64,000 bases of DNA from Cupriavidus metallidurans CH34 (GTDB lineage Bacteria; Pseudomonadota; Gammaproteobacteria; Burkholderiales; Burkholderiaceae). The stretch's first letter is position 1, and each line of letters opens with the position of its first letter. Below are positions 23,553 to 34,825 of the stretch, piece after piece. The notes under the pieces are model-generated. The model was not told the origin of the DNA. It worked only from the letters and a program-made list of their open reading frames with translations, and made no database searches. The position numbers and the translations under genes are program-made. The stretch covers positions 2,170,001-2,234,000 of the forward strand of contig NC_007973.1 of NCBI RefSeq assembly GCF_000196015.1, given 5' to 3'.

Positions 23553-25166
23553 ATGGCAGATTCCATCACCACAGTGCCGGATTCCGGCGCGGCTCCGGCC
23601 CCAAAGCCGAAGCCAGCGCCAGCCCGGCATGCCGCGCCCCCTCCGCTGACGGGCGGCAAGCTCGTCATTGGCACCATCGCCCTGTCGCTGGCTACGTTCA
23701 TGAACGTGCTCGACTCGTCGATCGCCAACGTGTCGATCCCGGCCATCTCGGGCGACCTCGGCGTGTCGCCGAACCAGGGCACCTGGGTCATCACGTCGTT
23801 CGCCGTCGCCAACGCTATTTCAGTGCCGCTGACGGGCTGGCTGACCACGCGTTTCGGTGCCGTGCGATTGTTCGTGCTGTCGATCTTGCTGTTCGTGCTC
23901 TCGTCCTGGCTGTGCGGCGTGGCGCCGAACCTGGAGACGCTGCTGGCCGCGCGCGTGCTGCAAGGCGCCGTAGCCGGGCCGATGATCCCACTGTCGCAGT
24001 CGCTGCTGCTGGCCAGCTATCCGGTTGCCAAGAGTTCGATGGCGCTGGCGCTATGGGGCATGACCACACTCGTAGCGCCGATCATGGGCCCCCTGCTTGG
24101 CGGCTGGATCTCCGACAACATGACATGGCCGTGGATCTTCTATATCAACGTGCCGATCGGCATCATGACCGCGTATGCCACATGGGCAATCTATCGTGAT
24201 CGCGAAACACCCACGAAGATCCTGCCAATCGACCGCATCGGCCTGGCTCTCCTCGTGATCTGGGTGGGGTCGATGCAGCTCATGCTCGACAAGGGCAAGG
24301 AACTCGACTGGTTCCATTCCTCGATCATCGTGACGCTGACGGTGGTGGCGGTAGTCGGATTCCTGTTCTTCCTGATCTGGGAGAACTATGAGAAGCACCC
24401 GATCGTCGACATTCACCTGTTCAAGGGACGCAACTTCGCCGCAGGCGTGGTGGCAATCTCCGTGGCGTACGGGCTGTTCTTCGGCAACCTGGTGATTCTG
24501 CCGCTGTGGCTGCAGACCATCATCGGCTACACCGCGACGGACGCCGGTCTGGTGATGGCGCCAGTGGGGATCTTCGCGATCATCCTGTCGCCAATCATCG
24601 GTCGCATCCTGCCGAAGGTCGACTCTCGCTGGGTGGCAACCGCTGCGTTTATTACGTTTGGCGTGGTCAGTTTCATGCGTGCTGGCTTTACCACAACCGT
24701 TGATACGCGCGCGCTGATCATCCCTACGCTGATACAGGGCGCCGCAATGGCAATGTTCTTCATCCCGCTGACGTCAATCATCCTGTCCGGCCAGCCGGCC
24801 GAGAAGATCCCGGCGGCTTCCGGTTTGTCGAACTTTGTACGGATCACGTTCGGCGCGATCGGCGCTTCGATCTCGACGACGATCTGGGAGAACCGCTCGG
24901 CGCTGCACCATGCCCAGTTGGTCGAACAGATCAATCCGTATAACCCGACGTACCAGGCACAGCTCGACCACCTGATGTCGATGGGGATGAACCGGATGCA
25001 GGCGATCGGCCTGATGGAGCGAAATATCTCGCAGCAGGCATCTATGCTCGGCGCCAACGACATCTTCTGGATTTCCGGCGTGCTGTTCTTCGTGCTGATC
25101 GGCTTCGTCTGGCTGACCAAGCGCGCCAAGGGCGGCGGCGGCGCGGAAGCAGCCGGAGCGCACTGA
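23553..25166 (+). CDS. emrB: EmrB-like MFS multidrug transporter (DHA2, 14 TM), 537 aa
   Basis: Proton-driven drug exporter. Motif C-like and DHA2 features are visible: LATFMNVLDSSIANVSIPAI in TM1, GWLTTRFGAVRLFV in the first loop (motif A), RVLQGAVAGPMIPLSQSLLL and LWGMTTLVAPIMGPLLGGWI in TM5. About 14 hydrophobic segments. The N-terminus is extended by an Ala/Pro-rich cytosolic stretch. Follows emrA by 20 nt; a strong terminator closes the operon. Substrates cannot be inferred. Confidence 0.9.
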   Translation: MADSITTVPDSGAAPAPKPKPAPARHAAPPPLTGGKLVIGTIALSLATFMNVLDSSIANVSIPAISGDLGVSPNQGTWVITSFAVANAISVPLTGWLTTRFGAVRLFVLSILLFVLSSWLCGVAPNLETLLAARVLQGAVAGPMIPLSQSLLLASYPVAKSSMALALWGMTTLVAPIMGPLLGGWISDNMTWPWIFYINVPIGIMTAYATWAIYRDRETPTKILPIDRIGLALLVIWVGSMQLMLDKGKELDWFHSSIIVTLTVVAVVGFLFFLIWENYEKHPIVDIHLFKGRNFAAGVVAISVAYGLFFGNLVILPLWLQTIIGYTATDAGLVMAPVGIFAIILSPIIGRILPKVDSRWVATAAFITFGVVSFMRAGFTTTVDTRALIIPTLIQGAAMAMFFIPLTSIILSGQPAEKIPAASGLSNFVRITFGAIGASISTTIWENRSALHHAQLVEQINPYNPTYQAQLDHLMSMGMNRMQAIGLMERNISQQASMLGANDIFWISGVLFFVLIGFVWLTKRAKGGGGAEAAGAH

Positions 25167-25181
25167 CGTCGAACATCGAAC

Positions 25182-25215
25182 AAAAAAGGCATCGGGTTTA
25201 TCCGATGCCTTTTTT
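25182..25215. terminator. Bidirectional terminator between emrB and truB
   Basis: AAAAAAGGCATCGG and CCGATGCCTTTTTT arms around a short loop, between two converging genes. Confidence 0.9.
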
Positions 25216-25240
25216 ACTTGGGCGTTGCTTGTGCCGCGTC

Positions 25241-26185
25241 CTAGAGTTTGACTAGCCGCTCGGGCCGCAAGGCCCCTTCCTTCATCCGCGCGACGCCTAG
25301 CAGACGCCCTTCGTCGCCATAGACACGTGCCAGCGTGCCCTCATCCGGCGGCACCTGCCCTTCCGGCAGATCGCGGCGTGCGATGCGCTGGCCTTGCAGA
25401 AAGCGCCCCATCGCGGCGGCATCGAGATGCACCGGCGGGCACCGTTGCAGCAGCGCGTCAACAGGCGCGAGCATTCCCGGCCGTGCTTCGTCAGCCTGTG
25501 CGTCAATCTGCTCGAGCGTGACCGCGCCTTCCAGCGTCAGGTCACCGACGGCGGTTCGGCGCAGCCCAATCAGGTGCGCGCCGCAACCCAGCGCCTCGCC
25601 GACATCTTCGGCCAGCGTGCGAATGTACGTGCCCTTGCTGCATGTGACACGCATCGTGAACATCGCCGCAGGCAAATCAACGTCCAGCAGCGTGATGGCG
25701 TGAATCGTTACCTGCCGCGCCGCGCGCTCGACGGTCTGCCCGGCCCGGGCATACTCGTAAAGCGGCTTGCCGTCCTTCTTGAGTGCCGAGTACATCGGCG
25801 GTACCTGTTCGATCTCTCCGGTAAAGCGCGCAACCGCAGCATCAAGCGCGTCGTGATCGCATGTCACCAGTCGCTCGACGACGATCTCGCCCTCGGCATC
25901 GCCTGTGGTCGTCGTCGCGCCAAGCCGGACTTTCGCCTCGTAGGTCTTGTCCGCGTCAAGCAGATCCTGAGAGAACTTGGTGGCCTCGCCAAAACACAGC
26001 GGCAGCAGTCCAGTCGCCAGCGGATCCAGCGTGCCCGTGTGGCCGGCCTTGTTCGCGCGCAGCAGTCGCTTGGCGCGTACCAGCGCGTCGTTGGACGACA
26101 GACCCAGAGGCTTGTCGAGCAGCAGCACACCGTGCACGTCGCGGCGTGGCAGCCGGGGCGGTCGGGTCGCGGAGGAATCGGTCAT
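25241..26185 (-). CDS. truB: tRNA pseudouridine(55) synthase TruB, 314 aa
   Basis: Makes the T-loop pseudouridine 55 of tRNAs. GVLLLDKPLGLSSNDAL near the N-terminus and the catalytic Asp in GHTGTLDPLATGLLP (D54 from the chosen start) are diagnostic; CSKGTYIRTLAEDVGEALG and a C-terminal PUA-like region complete it. Start at ATG 26185 is preferred because longer in-frame starts fall inside the hairpin at 26203-26228. Last gene of the rimP-nusA-infB-rbfA-truB operon. Confidence 0.95.
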   Translation of the reverse strand: MTDSSATRPPRLPRRDVHGVLLLDKPLGLSSNDALVRAKRLLRANKAGHTGTLDPLATGLLPLCFGEATKFSQDLLDADKTYEAKVRLGATTTTGDAEGEIVVERLVTCDHDALDAAVARFTGEIEQVPPMYSALKKDGKPLYEYARAGQTVERAARQVTIHAITLLDVDLPAAMFTMRVTCSKGTYIRTLAEDVGEALGCGAHLIGLRRTAVGDLTLEGAVTLEQIDAQADEARPGMLAPVDALLQRCPPVHLDAAAMGRFLQGQRIARRDLPEGQVPPDEGTLARVYGDEGRLLGVARMKEGALRPERLVKL

Positions 26186-26202
26186 TGCAGGAGAGGAAAA
26201 AC

Positions 26203-26228
26203 GTGGTGCCGGCATCCACCGGCACCAC
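26203..26228 (-). terminator. Hairpin between rbfA and truB
   Basis: GTGGTGCCGG / CCGGCACCAC, a perfect 10-bp stem with loop CATCCA, 17 nt after the rbfA stop. There is no T-run, so partial termination or mRNA processing is possible. Confidence 0.5.
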
Positions 26229-26244
26229 TTGGGCACCCGTGGAC

Positions 26245-26616
26245 TTACTCGTCGTCCTTGGCGCGCGTAGCGTTCGCTTCGTTGATCAGCTTCGACATCT
26301 CGATCGCGTGCTCCACCGACGTATCGTGATGGAAATGCAGCGTCGGCACGGTATGGATATGCAGTCGCTTGAACAGCAACGAATGGAGGTAGCCGGCCTT
26401 TTCCTTGAGGATGGCGGCAGCCGTCTCGGGTTCGGCGCCGAGCACCGTGAAGTAGACCTTGGCATGCGCATAGTCGGGCGTCAGCGACACCGACTGCAGC
26501 GTTACCAGGCCCAGGCGCGGATCGCGGATCTCGCGCTGGATCATCTCCGCCAGCTCCTTCTGGATCTGATCGGAGAGGCGCAGGTTACGGGAGGTGATAT
26601 TGCCTTTCTTGGCCAT
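26245..26616 (-). CDS. rbfA: 30S ribosome-binding factor A, 123 aa
   Basis: Cold-shock-linked 16S maturation factor. [47 protein letters not shown] sequence with the KH-like fold is seen in residues about 10-100, including the family marker [12 protein letters not shown] near the C-terminus (HDxS...). Lies between infB and truB as in most proteobacteria. Confidence 0.95.
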   Translation of the reverse strand: MAKKGNITSRNLRLSDQIQKELAEMIQREIRDPRLGLVTLQSVSLTPDYAHAKVYFTVLGAEPETAAAILKEKAGYLHSLLFKRLHIHTVPTLHFHHDTSVEHAIEMSKLINEANATRAKDDE

Positions 26617-26644
26617 TCAAAACTGAGCGTGAGCAGAAGTGAAA

Positions 26645-26666
26645 ACGGCAGGCCGGAGCCTGCCGT
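26645..26666 (-). terminator. Hairpin between infB and rbfA
   Basis: Perfect 9-bp stem ACGGCAGGC / GCCTGCCGT, on the minus strand followed by TTTTC. A partial terminator inside the operon that could lower rbfA-truB levels relative to infB. Confidence 0.6.
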
Positions 26667-26680
26667 CTTTGCGTATCGCC

Positions 26681-29620
26681 TTACAGCGTACGCGCCACCT
26701 CTGTGATTTCGTACACCTCGAGCTGGTCGCCTTCCTGAACGTCGTTGAAGTTCTTGATCGACAAACCGCACTCGAAGCCTTGCTTGACTTCCTTGACGTC
26801 GTCCTTGAAACGCTTGAGCGAGTCGAGTTCGCCATCGTGGATAACCACGTTGTTGCGCAGCACGCGCACCATCGAGTTCCGCTTGATGAGACCGTCGGTG
26901 ACCATACAGCCAGCCACCGCGCCCACCTTCGGCACGCGGAAGACCTGACGGACTTCCACCTGACCGATCGTGGTCTCGCGCTTCTCCGGTGCCAACATGC
27001 CCGACATGGCCGCCTTGATCTCGTCTACCGCATCGTAAATGATGTTGTAGTAGCGGATGTCGATGCCGTTGTGCTCGGCCAGCTTGCGCGCGCCTGCGTC
27101 GGCACGCACGTTGAAGCCGATGATGACCGCCTTCGATGCCGTCGCCAGGTTGACGTCCGACTCCGAGATGCCACCCACGCCACCGTGCACGATCTGCACG
27201 CGCACTTCGCTCGTCGACAGCTTCTGCAGCGACTGCACCAGCGCTTCCTGCGAACCCTGCACGTCGGCCTTCACGATCAACGGCAGCGTCTGCACTTCGC
27301 CTTCGGCCATCTGCTCGAGCATCGTTTCCAGCTTGGCGGCCTGCTGCTTCGCAAGCTTCACGTCGCGGAACTTGCCCTGACGGAACAGCGCGATTTCGCG
27401 CGCCTTGCGTTCGTCCGGCAGCACCAGCACTTCCTCACCGGCGGCGGGCACTTCCGACAGACCCTGGATTTCCACCGGGATCGACGGGCCAGCTTCCTTG
27501 GAGGGCTTGCCGTTTTCGTCCAGCATCGCACGCACACGGCCGTAGGCGCTACCAGCCAGCACCACATCGCCACGCTTGAGCGTGCCGCTGCTGACCAGGA
27601 TCGTCGCGATCGGGCCCTTGCCCTTGTCGAGCTGGGCTTCCACCACCAGGCCCTTGGCCGGGGCGTCCACCGGTGCGCGCAGCTCCAGCACTTCGGCCTG
27701 CAGCAGCACGTTTTCGAGCAGATCGTCGATGCCCTGGCCGGTCTTGGCCGAAACAGGCACGAACGGCGATTCGCCACCGTACTCTTCGGGCACGACCTGC
27801 TCGGCCACCAGTTCCTGCTTGACGCGGTCCGGGTTGGCTTCGGGCTTGTCGACCTTGGTGATCGCCACCACGATCGGCACACCGGCAGCCTTGGCGTGCG
27901 CAATCGCTTCCTTGGTCTGCGGCATCACGCCGTCATCGGCGGCCACTACCAGAATCACGATGTCGGTAGCCTTGGCACCGCGGGCACGCATGGCCGTAAA
28001 GGCCTCGTGACCCGGAGTATCCAGGAACGTGATCACGCCGCGATCGGTTTCCACATGGTAGGCACCGATGTGCTGCGTAATACCGCCCGCTTCGCCCGCT
28101 GCAACCTTCGTGCGACGGATGTAGTCGAGCAGCGAGGTCTTGCCGTGGTCGACGTGGCCCATCACCGTCACCACCGGCGGACGCGGCAGCATCTCGGCAT
28201 CGCCGTGATCCTCGCCATCCACCACCAGCAACGCTTCAGGATCGTCCAGCTTGGCGGCGAACGCCTTGTGGCCCATTTCTTCCACCACGATCATGGCGGT
28301 TTCCTGGTCCAGCACCTGGTTGATCGTCACCATCTGGCCGAGCTTCATCATCTGCTTGATGACCTCGGATGCCTTCACGGCCATCTTGTGCGCCAGATCG
28401 GCCACCGAGACGGTTTCCGGCACGTGCACTTCACGCACCACCGGCTCGGTCGGCGCCTGGAAGTTGCTGCGTGCGTCGTCGGCATTGTGCTTGCCGCCAC
28501 GGCCACGCGGGCCGCTGCGCCAGCCACCGACACCGCCGGACGAATCGCCGCGCGTCTTCAGGCCACCGCCCTTCTTGCCGCGGCTGCCTTCATCCTGCCA
28601 GGTTCCGGTCTTGCCACCCTTGGCGCCCTTCTTGTCGCCAGCGGCAGCCGTGGTAGTCGTGGCAGCCGGTGCGGCCTTCTTGTCGTCCTTCTTCGCTTCG
28701 GTCGTGGCGCCAGCCGGCTTCACCGGCTTGTGCAGCGTGCCCGTCTGCTCGGCCTTCTTTTCCTCGGCCTTGCGCTCCGACGGCGCCTTCAGCACACGTG
28801 GCGGCGCATTCAGCATCTGCTGAATCGCGCGCGCTTCCGCTTCGGCGGCTTCGCGACGGCGACGGGCGGCAGCATCCTGCTCCGCACGCGCCTTGTCGGC
28901 TGCAGCCTTCGCGCTGTCCTGCTCGGCGCGCGCCTTGTCGACGGCAGCCTTGGCGTCGTCGGCATTTTTCTGCGCTTGCGCGCGTTCCGTGGCCAGACGT
29001 GCCTTGTCTTCTTCTGCCTTCTCGCGCGCGGTTTCCTCGGCGGCGTCGGCTGCGGCCTGTGCGGCGGCAGCTTCTTCAGCAGCCTTCTGGGCCAGCAGTT
29101 CGGCCTGGCGGCGCTGTTCGGCCTCCAGGGCTTCCTGCTTGGCGCGGCGTTCGGCTTCCTCGCGCTCGGCGGCCTCGCGGGCTGCCTGAGCCTCGGCTTC
29201 CTGACGTGCCAGGGCCTCGGCCTGCTCGCGGCGCTGTTCCTCATCGCGACGCACTTCCTCGGCAGCGGCCTCGGCCGATTCCTGGGAGTCGGCGCCGTCG
29301 CCGTGAGATTCCACGTCGTCACGCTTGATCAGGACGCGCTTCTTGCGCACCTCCACCTGCACCGTGCGGGTCTTGCCGGTGGAGTCGGATTGGCGGATCT
29401 CGGAAGTCTCACGCTTGGTCAGCGTGATCTTCTTGCGCGCGCTGTCGTCGGACTGACCATGCGACCGCTTCAGGTAATCCAGCAGCCTGGTCTTGTCCGA
29501 TTCGGTGATGACGTCGTCTGGCGTTGCTTTGCCCACCCCAGCTGCCTGCAATTGTTCCAGCAGTGCAGCAGGGCTGCGGCTCAGTTCTGCGGCCAGTTGG
29601 GCAACTGTTGTGCTTGCCAT
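26681..29620 (-). CDS. infB: Translation initiation factor IF-2, 979 aa
   Basis: GTPase that brings fMet-tRNA to the ribosome. Structure in order: N-terminal IF2N fold (residues 1-55), a very long Ala/Glu/Lys-rich charged coil (about 110-330), a second IF2N fold (about 395-450), then the G domain with GHVDHGKT near 490, DTPGHEAF near 533 and TKVD near 590, and domains II-IV. The length, longer than E. coli IF2 (890), is usual for Burkholderiales. ATG at 29620 follows AAGGG. The initiator tRNA it binds is encoded at 14912. Confidence 0.97.
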   Translation of the reverse strand: MASTTVAQLAAELSRSPAALLEQLQAAGVGKATPDDVITESDKTRLLDYLKRSHGQSDDSARKKITLTKRETSEIRQSDSTGKTRTVQVEVRKKRVLIKRDDVESHGDGADSQESAEAAAEEVRRDEEQRREQAEALARQEAEAQAAREAAEREEAERRAKQEALEAEQRRQAELLAQKAAEEAAAAQAAADAAEETAREKAEEDKARLATERAQAQKNADDAKAAVDKARAEQDSAKAAADKARAEQDAAARRRREAAEAEARAIQQMLNAPPRVLKAPSERKAEEKKAEQTGTLHKPVKPAGATTEAKKDDKKAAPAATTTTAAAGDKKGAKGGKTGTWQDEGSRGKKGGGLKTRGDSSGGVGGWRSGPRGRGGKHNADDARSNFQAPTEPVVREVHVPETVSVADLAHKMAVKASEVIKQMMKLGQMVTINQVLDQETAMIVVEEMGHKAFAAKLDDPEALLVVDGEDHGDAEMLPRPPVVTVMGHVDHGKTSLLDYIRRTKVAAGEAGGITQHIGAYHVETDRGVITFLDTPGHEAFTAMRARGAKATDIVILVVAADDGVMPQTKEAIAHAKAAGVPIVVAITKVDKPEANPDRVKQELVAEQVVPEEYGGESPFVPVSAKTGQGIDDLLENVLLQAEVLELRAPVDAPAKGLVVEAQLDKGKGPIATILVSSGTLKRGDVVLAGSAYGRVRAMLDENGKPSKEAGPSIPVEIQGLSEVPAAGEEVLVLPDERKAREIALFRQGKFRDVKLAKQQAAKLETMLEQMAEGEVQTLPLIVKADVQGSQEALVQSLQKLSTSEVRVQIVHGGVGGISESDVNLATASKAVIIGFNVRADAGARKLAEHNGIDIRYYNIIYDAVDEIKAAMSGMLAPEKRETTIGQVEVRQVFRVPKVGAVAGCMVTDGLIKRNSMVRVLRNNVVIHDGELDSLKRFKDDVKEVKQGFECGLSIKNFNDVQEGDQLEVYEITEVARTL

Positions 29621-29703
29621 TCAAACCCTTTCAATGCTCGGTTTCTACGTCGGGACAATTCGTGTGCGGAAAGCGCGTCCAGGCTTCACCCCGGACGTGT
29701 CCC

Positions 29704-31179
29704 TCAGTTAAACCAATGTTCCCGTGCTTTCATGATCAGCGCCTTGGCTTCTTCCTCGCCCACGCCGGCCAGTTCGACCAGTTCGTCCACGGCCAGCTCG
29801 GCCAGGTCGTCGCGTGTGTGGATGTTGCCTTCGGCCAGTTTGCCGATCAGCTCGGGCGTCAGGCCGTCGAGCGAGCGCAGATCCTGCGACACCTCTTCCA
29901 CCTTTTCTTCCCGGGCCAGTTCCATCGTCAGCAGCGCATCGCGGGCGCGATTGCGCAGCTCGTTGACGGTGTCCTCGTCGAATGCCTCGATTTCCATCAT
30001 TTCACTGATGGGCACGTAGGCCACTTCTTCCAGCGAGGAGAAGCCTTCCTCGATCAGGATATCCGCCACTTCCTCGTCCACGTCCAGCTTGGCCATGAAC
30101 AGCTTGCGCACCACTTCGCTTTCCTCGGCCTGCTTCTGCGCCGATTCTTCCTGCGTCATGATGTTGATCTGCCAGCCGGTCAGCTCCGACGCCAGGCGTA
30201 CGTTCTGACCACTGCGGCCGATGGAGACGGCGAGGTTTTCCTCGTCGACCACCACGTCCATGCTGTGCTTCTCTTCGTCGACCACGATCGACTGCACTTG
30301 TGCCGGTGCCAGCGCGCCGATGACGAACTGCGCCGGATCCTCCGACCACAGCACGATGTCCACGGCCTCGCCGCCGATCTCGTTACGCACGGCCGTCACG
30401 CGCGTGCCTCGCACGCCCACACAGGTACCGATCGGATCGATACGCTTGTCATGCGCCACGACGGCGATCTTCGCGCGCACACCCGGATCGCGGGCGGCAG
30501 CCTTGATCTCCAGCAAGCCCTGTTCCATTTCAGGCACTTCGTTCTCGAAGAGCTTGATCAGGAACTCAGGCGCGGTACGCGACAGTTCGATCTGCGGGCC
30601 ACGCGCGGCGCGGTCCACATTGAGGATATACGCGCGCACACGGTCGCCGGTGCGCAGGTTTTCCTTCGGGATGATCTGGTCACGTGCCAGCAGCGCTTCC
30701 ACGCGGCCCGACTCGACGATCAAGCCCTTCTTGTCGGCGCGCTTGACCGTGCCGGTCATGATCTTTTCGCCACGATCCAGATAATCGTTCAGGATCTGCT
30801 CGCGCTCGGCGTCACGAATACGCTGCAGGATAACCTGTTTGGCCGCCTGCGCGCCGATACGACCGAACTCGACCGACTCGATCTGCTCTTCGATGTAGTC
30901 GTCGAGCTGGATATCGGCATTCTGCTCGCGTGCCTCGAACAGCAGGATCTGCTTGTCCGGCTCCTGCAGACCCTGTTCATCAGGAACGACGAGCCAGCGG
31001 CGGAACGTCTCGTGCTCACCGGATTCGCGGTCGATATGAACGCGAATATCCACGTCCTCCTCGAAACGTTTCTTGGTGGCCGAGGCGAGAGCCGCCTCCA
31101 GCGCACCGAAAACCACATCCTTGTCGACGTTCTTTTCGCGCGCTAGCGCATCGACGAGCAACAGAACTTCGCGGCTCAT
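29704..31179 (-). CDS. nusA: Transcription termination/antitermination factor NusA, 491 aa
   Basis: N-terminal RNA-polymerase-binding domain (residues 1-125, [20 protein letters not shown]), S1 domain (about 135-200), two KH domains ([19 protein letters not shown] and [18 protein letters not shown]), and two C-terminal acidic repeats (residues about 365-490) that in E. coli bind alpha-CTD and lambda N. Start overlaps the rimP stop by 4 nt. NusA commonly controls its own operon through leader terminators, relevant to the hairpins upstream of rimP. Confidence 0.97.
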   Translation of the reverse strand: MSREVLLLVDALAREKNVDKDVVFGALEAALASATKKRFEEDVDIRVHIDRESGEHETFRRWLVVPDEQGLQEPDKQILLFEAREQNADIQLDDYIEEQIESVEFGRIGAQAAKQVILQRIRDAEREQILNDYLDRGEKIMTGTVKRADKKGLIVESGRVEALLARDQIIPKENLRTGDRVRAYILNVDRAARGPQIELSRTAPEFLIKLFENEVPEMEQGLLEIKAAARDPGVRAKIAVVAHDKRIDPIGTCVGVRGTRVTAVRNEIGGEAVDIVLWSEDPAQFVIGALAPAQVQSIVVDEEKHSMDVVVDEENLAVSIGRSGQNVRLASELTGWQINIMTQEESAQKQAEESEVVRKLFMAKLDVDEEVADILIEEGFSSLEEVAYVPISEMMEIEAFDEDTVNELRNRARDALLTMELAREEKVEEVSQDLRSLDGLTPELIGKLAEGNIHTRDDLAELAVDELVELAGVGEEEAKALIMKAREHWFN

Positions 31180-31664
31180 TGCTTGTTCCCTTTTCTTTGA
31201 TTTCCCTTGAAGTCGATCACCGGCACCAAACGTGCGCGATCGACATCGGATATGGCGAATTCCAGCAGTGCCGGACCGTCCTTGCCTTCGAACTCCAGGC
31301 CGATCTTCTCGGCCCCGGCATCTCCTGCGGGTTCACACAGGATGCCCACGAAATTCTTCTGGCCATTGACCGGCAGGCGCAGCGTAACCCTGACCTCAGC
31401 ACCGGCAAAGCGAACGAAATCGGCCAACTTCTTCAGCGGCCGGTCCAGGCCTGGCGACGACACTTCGAGGCGCTCGTAATCAACGTTCTCCACAGTGAGC
31501 ACGTGAGTGAGCTGGCGACTGACCTTCTCGCAATCCTCAATGACGATGCCAGTTTCAGGCTGATCGATATAGACACGCAGAAGTCCGGCCGGGGCACGCT
31601 CAAGCTCAACCAACTCGTAGCCCATGCCGATAAGGGTGGTTTCGATCAAATCTGCCAGATGCAC
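31176..31664 (-). CDS. rimP: Ribosome maturation factor RimP, 162 aa
   Basis: Early 30S assembly factor. [20 protein letters not shown] and [24 protein letters not shown] are family signatures, followed by [13 protein letters not shown]; the C-terminal SH3-like domain follows. First gene of the operon; overlaps nusA by ATGA. The 328-nt region before it carries the operon leader. Confidence 0.96.
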   Translation of the reverse strand: MHLADLIETTLIGMGYELVELERAPAGLLRVYIDQPETGIVIEDCEKVSRQLTHVLTVENVDYERLEVSSPGLDRPLKKLADFVRFAGAEVRVTLRLPVNGQKNFVGILCEPAGDAGAEKIGLEFEGKDGPALLEFAISDVDRARLVPVIDFKGNQRKGNKQ

Positions 31665-31825
31665 TGTAATCCCGAGTAGTGGCCTTCAATACCGTGGCAG
31701 ACACCGGACAACGCAATACGCTCGGAATTGATGCTCGACGCGACCTGCAAACCGTCCTGCCTGCCCAATCATCCTGCCGGCCCGCCATGTGACGAAAACC
31801 AGCCGCAAGTGCAAACGGGCGAACC

Positions 31826-31901
31826 AAAAAAAAATGGGCGCAATGCCCATCATTCGCCCATCCTCGCCGAGGATGATACTTTTGAATAGACTTTGATTAT
31901 A
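31826..31901 (-). promoter_or_regulatory. Leader of rimP-nusA-infB operon: -10 box and attenuator-like hairpins
   Basis: On the minus strand: TATAAT (31896-31901), then hairpin ATCCTCG/CGAGGAT (31860-31874), then the terminator stem ATGGGC-ATTGC-GCCCAT (31834-31850) with nine T (31826-31834). A second GATGGGC just upstream of the stem can pair with the same GCCCAT arm, an alternative fold. The rest of the 31665-31992 gap shows no gene. The terminator could instead simply end rluB transcripts. Confidence 0.6.
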
Positions 31902-31992
31902 CGCGGATTATGTCCAAAAGGCAAAAGCCTCCGAGGTTCCGCTCCGGATCGGGGCGATTGCCGACCATTACCGGCACCGCCCGATCCGTCAA

Positions 31993-33897
31993 TCAACGCT
32001 GACCTCGGCCGCGCGGTCGGCGACTACCGCCTCCCGCACCCTTGGCAGCCTTTGGCATTACATTTCCATTGACCTCGCCACCGCCGCGACGCTGGCGATT
32101 GCCACCTGCGTTGCCCGCATTGCCAGCGTTTCCGGCCTTGCCGCCCCGCCCGCCGCCGCGACCACCACCGGCGCCAGGGCCCCGCAGGCCGCCGCCCATC
32201 CCGCCGCCAAACTTGGTCGTATGCGACGTCAGCGGCGCAGGGCCGGACGGAATGTATCCCATCGAGGTCTGCATCGGATCAGGCTGACCACGGCCCGCGC
32301 CCCCAGCATTACCACCCCGGCCACCGCTCTTCTCGTAGCGCGGCAGACCATCCATGCCGGTGTGCATCGGCATGCCCGCCAGCGCCGCTTCTTCGCGCTG
32401 CTTGCGGCCGCCGACCTTCGTCACACCCTTGCCGCCACTCTGTGCTTCCTTGGACGGCGCCTTCAGTCCAATGTTGGCCATCAGGCCGCGCACATCCGTC
32501 GGGTCCAATTCCTGCCAGCGACCGCGCTTCAAGCCGCGCGGCAGCAGGAACTGACCATAACGCGTGCGGATCAGGCGCGACACGGTCAGACCGACGGCCT
32601 CGAACATGCGACGCACTTCGCGGTTACGGCCTTCGGTCAGCGCCACGTGATACCACTGGTTCACGCCCTCGCCACCGCCATCGGCGATCCGCAGGAAGTT
32701 TGCCTCGCCATCATCGAGCTGAATGCCATGCAGCAGCCGCTGACGATCGGCTTCGGCCAGTTCGCCCAGCGTGCGCACTGCGTACTCGCGCTCCACGCCA
32801 TAGCGCGGGTGCATGAAACGGTTCGCGATATCACCCGACGTGGTGAAAATCAGCAGCCCTTCGGTATTGAAGTCGAGGCGACCAACCGCGACCCACTTGC
32901 CGTTCTTGATGCGCGGGAGACTGTCGAAAACGGTCGGACGGCCTTCCGGATCCGACTGGCTGACGATCTCGCCGGAGGGCTTGTGATAGAGCAGCACCCG
33001 TGGAGGCTTGGTCGTCACCTTGCGGTGAATCAGCTTGCCGTTCACGCGGACCTGGTCGGTCGGCAGAATACGCTGGCCGATATGGGCAGGCAGGCCATTG
33101 ACCGACACACGCCCCTGCAGGATCAGTTCTTCCATCTCGCGGCGTGAACCAAGTCCACCCTCCGCCAGCACCTTGTGCAGTTTGGGCGCGTCGTCGTCTG
33201 CGGACAGTTCGCGCACCGGCTTGGCCTTGGTGCGCGGCACAATCGTGTCTTCCTGATCGAACTGCTCGGAAATCACGAAACGGAACAGATCCTCGCCACC
33301 GGCAGCGGTCTTCGCGCCGCCCTTGCCGGCTTGCCGACCGGGCTTGTCGCCCTGGCGCTGCTCGACACGCTGGTCACCCCTGTCAGCACCCGGCTTGCCG
33401 CCAGGCTGTTGACCCTTGCGCTGACCACCCTTGTTGCGGCGGCCCGGCTGTTGTGAGGTTGGCTTGTTGTCACCATCAACCAGCGCTGCCTTGCGTTGCG
33501 GCTGCTGACGGCGCTTGCGAGCCCCCTGCGCTGGCTGATCCGATCGCGGCTGGCCAGCTTGCGCGTCGCCACCCATCTCCTCGGCACCAGCAACTGCCTG
33601 CGTGTCGGCGGCCGGCGCCGGCTTGCGACGCCCACGGCCACGCGCGGGGGCGGCGGCCGGCGAAGCATCGCCGCTTTCGCCAGTCGACGAGGGTTCGACA
33701 TCGTCGCGCCCCGTTTCCCGGCCATCGCGGTCCTGCCCCGCCTGGCGACGGGAAGCCACTAGATTGCGCAGGCCGCGGCGCAGCCCCTTGCGGCGGGGCG
33801 CGCCTTCGGCGCCGTTACCCTCGGGGGCTGCGCCGGTATCGCCCGGCACGTCCGGCTGGCGGACGTCTTGCTCAGCGGAATCAGACAAAGTATTCAC
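31993..33897 (-). CDS. rluB: 23S rRNA pseudouridine(2605) synthase RluB, 634 aa
   Basis: Core (residues about 235-480) holds an S4 RNA-binding domain ([21 protein letters not shown]) and the RsuA/RluB catalytic domain with the active Asp about 342 in [11 protein letters not shown] and [15 protein letters not shown]. Tails are unusual: about 230 residues of Lys/Arg/Gln/Gly-rich sequence ahead of it and about 150 of Gly/Arg/Asn-rich sequence after it ([20 protein letters not shown]). E. coli RluB has 291 residues. Such tails are common in this order and probably bind RNA. Follows scpB by 19 nt. Confidence 0.93.
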   Translation of the reverse strand: MNTLSDSAEQDVRQPDVPGDTGAAPEGNGAEGAPRRKGLRRGLRNLVASRRQAGQDRDGRETGRDDVEPSSTGESGDASPAAAPARGRGRRKPAPAADTQAVAGAEEMGGDAQAGQPRSDQPAQGARKRRQQPQRKAALVDGDNKPTSQQPGRRNKGGQRKGQQPGGKPGADRGDQRVEQRQGDKPGRQAGKGGAKTAAGGEDLFRFVISEQFDQEDTIVPRTKAKPVRELSADDDAPKLHKVLAEGGLGSRREMEELILQGRVSVNGLPAHIGQRILPTDQVRVNGKLIHRKVTTKPPRVLLYHKPSGEIVSQSDPEGRPTVFDSLPRIKNGKWVAVGRLDFNTEGLLIFTTSGDIANRFMHPRYGVEREYAVRTLGELAEADRQRLLHGIQLDDGEANFLRIADGGGEGVNQWYHVALTEGRNREVRRMFEAVGLTVSRLIRTRYGQFLLPRGLKRGRWQELDPTDVRGLMANIGLKAPSKEAQSGGKGVTKVGGRKQREEAALAGMPMHTGMDGLPRYEKSGGRGGNAGGAGRGQPDPMQTSMGYIPSGPAPLTSHTTKFGGGMGGGLRGPGAGGGRGGGRGGKAGNAGNAGNAGGNRQRRGGGEVNGNVMPKAAKGAGGGSRRPRGRGQR

Positions 33898-33916
33898 TAT
33901 CGATGTTGCATGTTGT

Positions 33917-34825
33917 TCAGTTGGACACGCGCTCGTCGTCGTCCTCGGTCGTCAGCGGCATATCACCGTCGCGAGCCGGAACTGCGGCGTCCTCCTGCGA
34001 GGAAGACTCTGTGTCCACATGGAATCCGTTGGCCTGGGCCACCGGCGCGTCATCGTCATGCCCATCACCCTCGGGCAACTGCGCGACGCTGTCGTTCTGT
34101 TCGTTTTCATTGCCGGCGGCATCGCTCGCGCCACCGGACAGATCTTCGGATTGCGGCTCGACCGACAACGACTCAACTGCCGGCTCGCCCGTCTCAGCCA
34201 CCCCAACGGTAGCCTCCGAAAAGGCTTCCTCGTCACCAGCAGGCGGATTCGCCGTCGCGACCGCCTCGAAATCGATGGCCTGCTGATCCAGCAGTGCCGC
34301 CTGGGCCTGGGCCTGGGCATCCTCGAGCGGCGGTAACTCATCCAGCGAGCGCAGACCGAGGTCATCCAGGAATGCCTTGGTCGTTGCGTACAACGCGGGG
34401 CGGCCAGGCACGTCCCGGTGACCGATGACTTCGATCCAGTCCCGATCCTCAAGCTTCTTGACCACTTCCGTGCTGACCGTCACGCCCCGGATCTCTTCGA
34501 TGTCACCGCGCGTCACCGGCTGGCGATACGCGATGATCGCTAGCGTTTCCATCACGGCACGCGAGTACTTCGGCGGCTTTTCCGGATTGAGTCGGTCAAG
34601 AAACTCGCGCATCTCGGGACGGCTCTGGAACCGCCAACCGCTGGCCAGGGCCACGAGCTCCACCCCGCGCTGCTGCCAGTCGTTGCGCAGCTCTTCGAGT
34701 AGAACCCGGATGGTGTCGGCACCGACGTCGTCGGCGAACAACCGTCGCAGATCACCAACGCGCAACGGCTCCTGCGCACAGATCAGCGCGGTCTCGAGGA
34801 CGATCTTCGCCTCTTGGGTATTCAT
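33917..34825 (-). CDS. scpB: Segregation and condensation protein ScpB, 302 aa
   Basis: Kleisin-partner subunit of the SMC condensin. Two winged helices: [22 protein letters not shown] and the segment with [21 protein letters not shown], then [24 protein letters not shown] and [27 protein letters not shown], which is diagnostic. The last 110 residues are acidic low-complexity sequence beyond the family core. ATG at 34825 begins the canonical [14 protein letters not shown]. Upstream of rluB on the same strand. Confidence 0.93.
   Translation of the reverse strand: MNTQEAKIVLETALICAQEPLRVGDLRRLFADDVGADTIRVLLEELRNDWQQRGVELVALASGWRFQSRPEMREFLDRLNPEKPPKYSRAVMETLAIIAYRQPVTRGDIEEIRGVTVSTEVVKKLEDRDWIEVIGHRDVPGRPALYATTKAFLDDLGLRSLDELPPLEDAQAQAQAALLDQQAIDFEAVATANPPAGDEEAFSEATVGVAETGEPAVESLSVEPQSEDLSGGASDAAGNENEQNDSVAQLPEGDGHDDDAPVAQANGFHVDTESSSQEDAAVPARDGDMPLTTEDDDERVSN

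Noticed and set aside
26639..30019. Very long plus-strand open frame opposite infB
   Set aside because: Shadow of the Ala/Glu-rich IF-2 coding strand; composition is His/Leu/Arg-skewed and IF-2 is certain.
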